A model generated the notes under the pieces. That model was not told the DNA's origin and searched no databases. It saw nothing but the letters and a program-made list of their open reading frames with translations. Positions 5,444 to 7,927 of a stretch of 7,927 nt of DNA are shown in pieces. Source of the DNA: COE1 sp045579665 (lineage in GTDB: Bacteria; Bacillota; Clostridia; Lachnospirales; Lachnospiraceae); the NCBI GenBank assembly GCA_045579665.1, contig JAZNMO010000190.1, forward strand, positions 1 through 7,927, in the 5' to 3' direction. The translations under genes were made by a program, and so were the position numbers. Within the stretch, counting starts at the first letter, position 1. Each line of letters opens with the position of its first letter.

Positions 5444-5467
5444 AATAATGTAAATTATGTCAACTTA

Positions 5468-5476
5468 TGTTATGAT
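5468..5476 (+). promoter_or_regulatory. Possible extended -10 promoter of the flotillin gene
   Basis: TGTTATGAT (5468-5476) fits a TGn-extended -10 box, with no good -35 hexamer upstream. It would give a leader of roughly 55-60 nt before the ATG at 5541. TATGAT also pairs with ATCATA (5483-5488) as a short dyad. The intergenic region is very AT-rich, so this is tentative. Confidence 0.3.
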
Positions 5477-5540
5477 TGCAATATCATAATTATTCCAGAA
5501 TCATGATATATATTAAAAAAGAAAAGAGAGGGAGAGTATT

Positions 5541-7037
5541 ATGGAATTTATTATTATTGGTGTTGTTATACTTTTAGTTCTTCTGCTTTGCATGGGATAT
5601 GTAAAAGCTCCACCGGATATGGCTTATATCATTTCAGGTATTAAGAAGAAATCCAAGATTGTTATCGGTAAAGCAAGTATTCGTATTCCATTCTTCGAGA
5701 GATTGGATAAACTGAATCTTCGTTTGATTCCTATCGATGTAAAGACCAGCAATGCAGTTCCGACAGCTGATTACATCAACATTAATGTTGACGCAACTGT
5801 TAACGTTAAGATTAGTAATGAGCCTGATAAGCTTCGCTTAGCTGCTGAGAACTTCCTGAACAAGAACACGGAATACATTGCAGGTGTTGCAAGAGAGGTA
5901 CTTGAAGGTAACGTTCGTGAAATCGTTGGTAAGATGAAGTTAGAGGAGATGGTTTCTGACCGTCAGAAGTTCGCTACACTTGTTAAGGAAAATGCTGAGC
6001 CAGACCTTGCTGCTATGGGTCTTGACATCATCAGCTTTAACGTACAGAACTTCGTAGATGGTAATGAAGTTATCGAGAACCTCGGTATTGATAACATTGT
6101 AAGAATTAAGAAGTCTGCTGCTATCGCAAGAGCAGAGAGCGAAAGAGATATTAAGGTTGCTCAGGCAAATGCTGATAAGGAAGCAAATGATGCCGCTGTA
6201 GCTGCTGAGACAGAGATTGCTAAGAAGCAGACAGAGCTTGCAATCAAGAAGTCTGAGCTCCAGATGGAATCAGATACTAAGAAGGCTATGGCTGATGCCG
6301 CTTATGAAATTCAGAAAGAGGAACAGCGTAAGACTATCGAGATTACAACTGCTAACGCTGATATCGCTAAGCAGGAGCGTGAGATTGAGTTAAAGCAGAA
6401 GGAAGTTGCTGTTAAGGAGCAGGCTCTTGAAGCTGAGATTAAGAAGCAGGCTGAGGCAGATAAGTATGCAGCTCAGCAGAGAGCAGATGCAAACCTCTAC
6501 CAGAGACAGAAGGAAGCTGAAGCAAAGCAGTTCGAGGCACAGCGTGAGGCTGAAGCATTGAAAGCGCAGGCTGAAGCTAGCCGCTATGCTAAGCAGCAGG
6601 AAGCTGAAGGTATCCGTGCAGTCGGTGAAGCTGAGGCGTCTGCTATTCAGGCAAAGGGTATCGCCGAGGCTGAAGCAATGGAGAAAAAGGCACAGGCTTA
6701 TGCGAAGTATAACAAGGCCGCTGTTGCTGAAATGATGATTAAGGTTCTTCCTGAAATTGCAGGAAAGATTGCAGAGCCACTTACTCAGATTGATAAGATT
6801 ACAATCATTGGCGGTGGCGAGGGAAGCACTGGTATTGACCAGGTAGCCGGTAATGTACCTGCAGTAATGACTAAGTTATTTGAGTCTATGAAGGAAACAA
6901 CAGGTATTGACCTTGCTGACATCATCAAAGCTGATTCCTACGAAGCTATGGTAAATCGTAACATCACAGTAAACGGACTTGATAATGTAAACCTTGTTGT
7001 AAAGGATAACAATTCAAACACTACTGTAACTGAATAA
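5541..7037 (+). CDS. floT: Flotillin-like SPFH domain membrane scaffold protein
   Basis: A complete 498-residue protein of the flotillin (FloT/YuaG) type, which assembles into oligomers on the inner face of the membrane and marks functional membrane microdomains. Residues 3-20 form one hydrophobic N-terminal anchor. Residues about 21-190 are the SPFH/PHB domain, with the typical VKAPPDMAYIISG entry and LDIISFNVQNFVDGN near its end. Residues about 190-395 are a very long Ala/Glu/Lys/Gln-rich coiled coil with repeated AEA and EAEA units, the flotillin domain proper. The C-terminal part (about 396-498) includes EMMIKVLPEIAGKIAEPL and IDKITIIGGG, as in other flotillins. The ribosome site GAGAGGGAGAG precedes the ATG. 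No NfeD-type partner gene is next to it, unlike many flotillin loci; a partner could have lain on the right, where a transposase fragment now begins. Codon use is markedly biased (GCT, GAG, AAG, CAG), suggesting high expression. Confidence 0.93.
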   Translation: MEFIIIGVVILLVLLLCMGYVKAPPDMAYIISGIKKKSKIVIGKASIRIPFFERLDKLNLRLIPIDVKTSNAVPTADYININVDATVNVKISNEPDKLRLAAENFLNKNTEYIAGVAREVLEGNVREIVGKMKLEEMVSDRQKFATLVKENAEPDLAAMGLDIISFNVQNFVDGNEVIENLGIDNIVRIKKSAAIARAESERDIKVAQANADKEANDAAVAAETEIAKKQTELAIKKSELQMESDTKKAMADAAYEIQKEEQRKTIEITTANADIAKQEREIELKQKEVAVKEQALEAEIKKQAEADKYAAQQRADANLYQRQKEAEAKQFEAQREAEALKAQAEASRYAKQQEAEGIRAVGEAEASAIQAKGIAEAEAMEKKAQAYAKYNKAAVAEMMIKVLPEIAGKIAEPLTQIDKITIIGGGEGSTGIDQVAGNVPAVMTKLFESMKETTGIDLADIIKADSYEAMVNRNITVNGLDNVNLVVKDNNSNTTVTE

Positions 7038-7048
7038 AAGCATAATAA

Positions 7049-7927
7049 ATGGAAGCTGTGATAAATCTTCTACTTTCCATGCAGGGCGGAAGTCTGAAAA
7101 AGGAATTATACGATGCAGGAATATCTGTTTCTGCATCGGCATTTGTACAACAGCGGGATAAAATTCCGTGGACGGTTATGGAAGAAATCTTCGAGAATTT
7201 CAATTCCAAGTGTAAGGACACAAAGACTTACAAGGGGTATCGGGTTCTTGCCATAGACGGTACTACCATAAACATGGCACGCAATCCGAAATCGGACAGC
7301 TTCGTAATAAACAACAGCACGCCCAAAGGATATAACCAACTACACGTCAATCCTTTATATGATGTGCTAAATAAGACTTATCAGTATTGTGTTATACAAC
7401 CGCAACCTCGGCAGGACGAGGTGGGCGCACTGTTATTCATGATGAAATGGTATGACTTTAAGGAGAAAACCTTAATTGTTGCCGACAGAGGTTACGAATC
7501 ATACAACGCATTCGCCCACATACAGAATACTCCAAATACAGACTTTCTAATAAGAGTAAAGCAGGACAGAACGGCGATGCGTGAAATCGGAAAACTGCCA
7601 ATGACGGAACTGGACATGGATGTATCATTTACCATTACTACGACTCAAACGAAAGAGGATAAGGAAAATGGTTACATTCTATTACAGACACGCAAAAAGG
7701 AAGACCGAATATACAGCAGTAAAACAAGAGCAGGACGTTGGGATTTTCCATCTCCTTATCCCATGAAAATCCGTGTGGTGCGGTTCAAGTTGGATACGGG
7801 AGAATATGAAACACTGGCGACAAGTCTTCCCAGAAGTATTACCCTTGCGGAAATCAAGGAATTATATCATGCCCGTTGGGGAATTGAAACGGCGTTCCGT
7901 GAGTTGAAATACGGTATCGGTTTAGTG
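7049..7927 (+). pseudogene. IS4 family transposase, 5'-truncated, running off the right edge
   Basis: One frame is open from 7049 to the window edge (293 codons, no frameshift) and encodes the catalytic core of an IS4-type DDE transposase. The triad is D70 in LAIDGTT, D146 in IVADRGYES, and E280. The family signature Y(2)R(3)E(6)K is exact at Y273, R276, E280 and K287. The ATG at 7049 is preceded directly by an in-frame TAA and has no ribosome site. The protein opens in mid-domain (MEAVINLLLSMQGG), whereas relatives normally have several dozen residues before this point, including an F-T-R-x-R/K-like segment. The N-terminus and left terminal inverted repeat thus appear to be missing. The last residues and right end lie outside the window. 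It is probably an inactive remnant, though a sequence-assembly junction would look the same. Confidence 0.8.
7049..7927 (+). mobile_element. Partial IS4-family insertion sequence
   Basis: The transposase fragment marks an insertion sequence that entered or recombined next to the flotillin gene. No terminal inverted repeat or target duplication can be identified in the 11 bases between the flotillin stop and the first transposase codon, so the left end is not intact. The right boundary is outside the window. Confidence 0.6.

Noticed and set aside
6120..6720. Repetitive DNA inside the flotillin gene as a tandem repeat or recombination element
   Set aside because: The recurring GCTGAGGC/GAAGCTGAG words reflect the Ala/Glu-rich coiled coil typical of flotillins; repeats are irregular with no fixed unit.
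7021..7339. Minus-strand open frames at 7021-7221 and 7106-7339
   Set aside because: They are antisense to the transposase core, which has an exact IS4 signature on the plus strand.

Overview
The window looks like chromosomal DNA from a low-to-moderate-GC Gram-positive anaerobe, most likely a Lachnospiraceae-type clostridium. This rests on strong GGAGG-type ribosome binding sites, consensus sigma-A promoter boxes, TTG/GTG starts, intrinsic terminators with long T tracts, and the style of the proteins (a FloT-like flotillin, an intracellular two-domain SGNH hydrolase, a MATE exporter). No rRNA, tRNA, CRISPR array or phage module is visible. The taxonomic call is an inference from style, not from a marker gene.

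Layout, left to right. (1) Positions 1-73 hold the last codons of an unidentified plus-strand gene, followed by a compact, foldable, GC-rich element (70-133) and an intrinsic terminator (147-185) that serves the minus-strand operon arriving from the right. (2) Positions 223-2638 are a three-gene minus-strand operon, transcribed in the order MATE exporter, flavodoxin-fold NAD(P)H oxidoreductase, DUF523/TudS-like Fe-S protein, with gaps of 21 and 10 nt. A perfect dyad overlaps the likely -35 region of its promoter. (3) Positions 2676-2800 are a hairpin-dense spacer holding three separate inverted repeats; one carries the stop codon of the next gene in its loop. (4) Positions 2778-3935 encode a minus-strand SGNH/GDSL hydrolase with its own promoter. 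(5) Positions 4102-4494 encode a small protein of unknown function, read from a TTG start behind a textbook TTGACA-17-TATAAT promoter whose spacer is itself an inverted repeat. (6) Positions 4662-5351 encode an RluA-family pseudouridine synthase without an S4 domain. (7) Positions 5541-7037 encode a plus-strand flotillin, divergent from the pseudouridine synthase. (8) From 7049 to the right edge runs an IS4-family transposase frame with an intact DDE / Y(2)R(3)E(6)K core. It lacks its N-terminal region and any ribosome binding site, and abuts the flotillin stop by 11 nt.

Functionally this is mostly ordinary core-type genome. The only gene set with a clear shared theme is the MATE/oxidoreductase/DUF523 operon, which could combine export with reductive or desulfurising modification of small molecules; that link is inferred from operon structure only. 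I do not see a convincing undescribed multi-gene system. The items most worth a second look are the structured element at 70-133, the triple hairpin at 2676-2800, the palindromic promoter spacer at 4570-4598, and the abrupt flotillin/transposase junction near 7038-7049.
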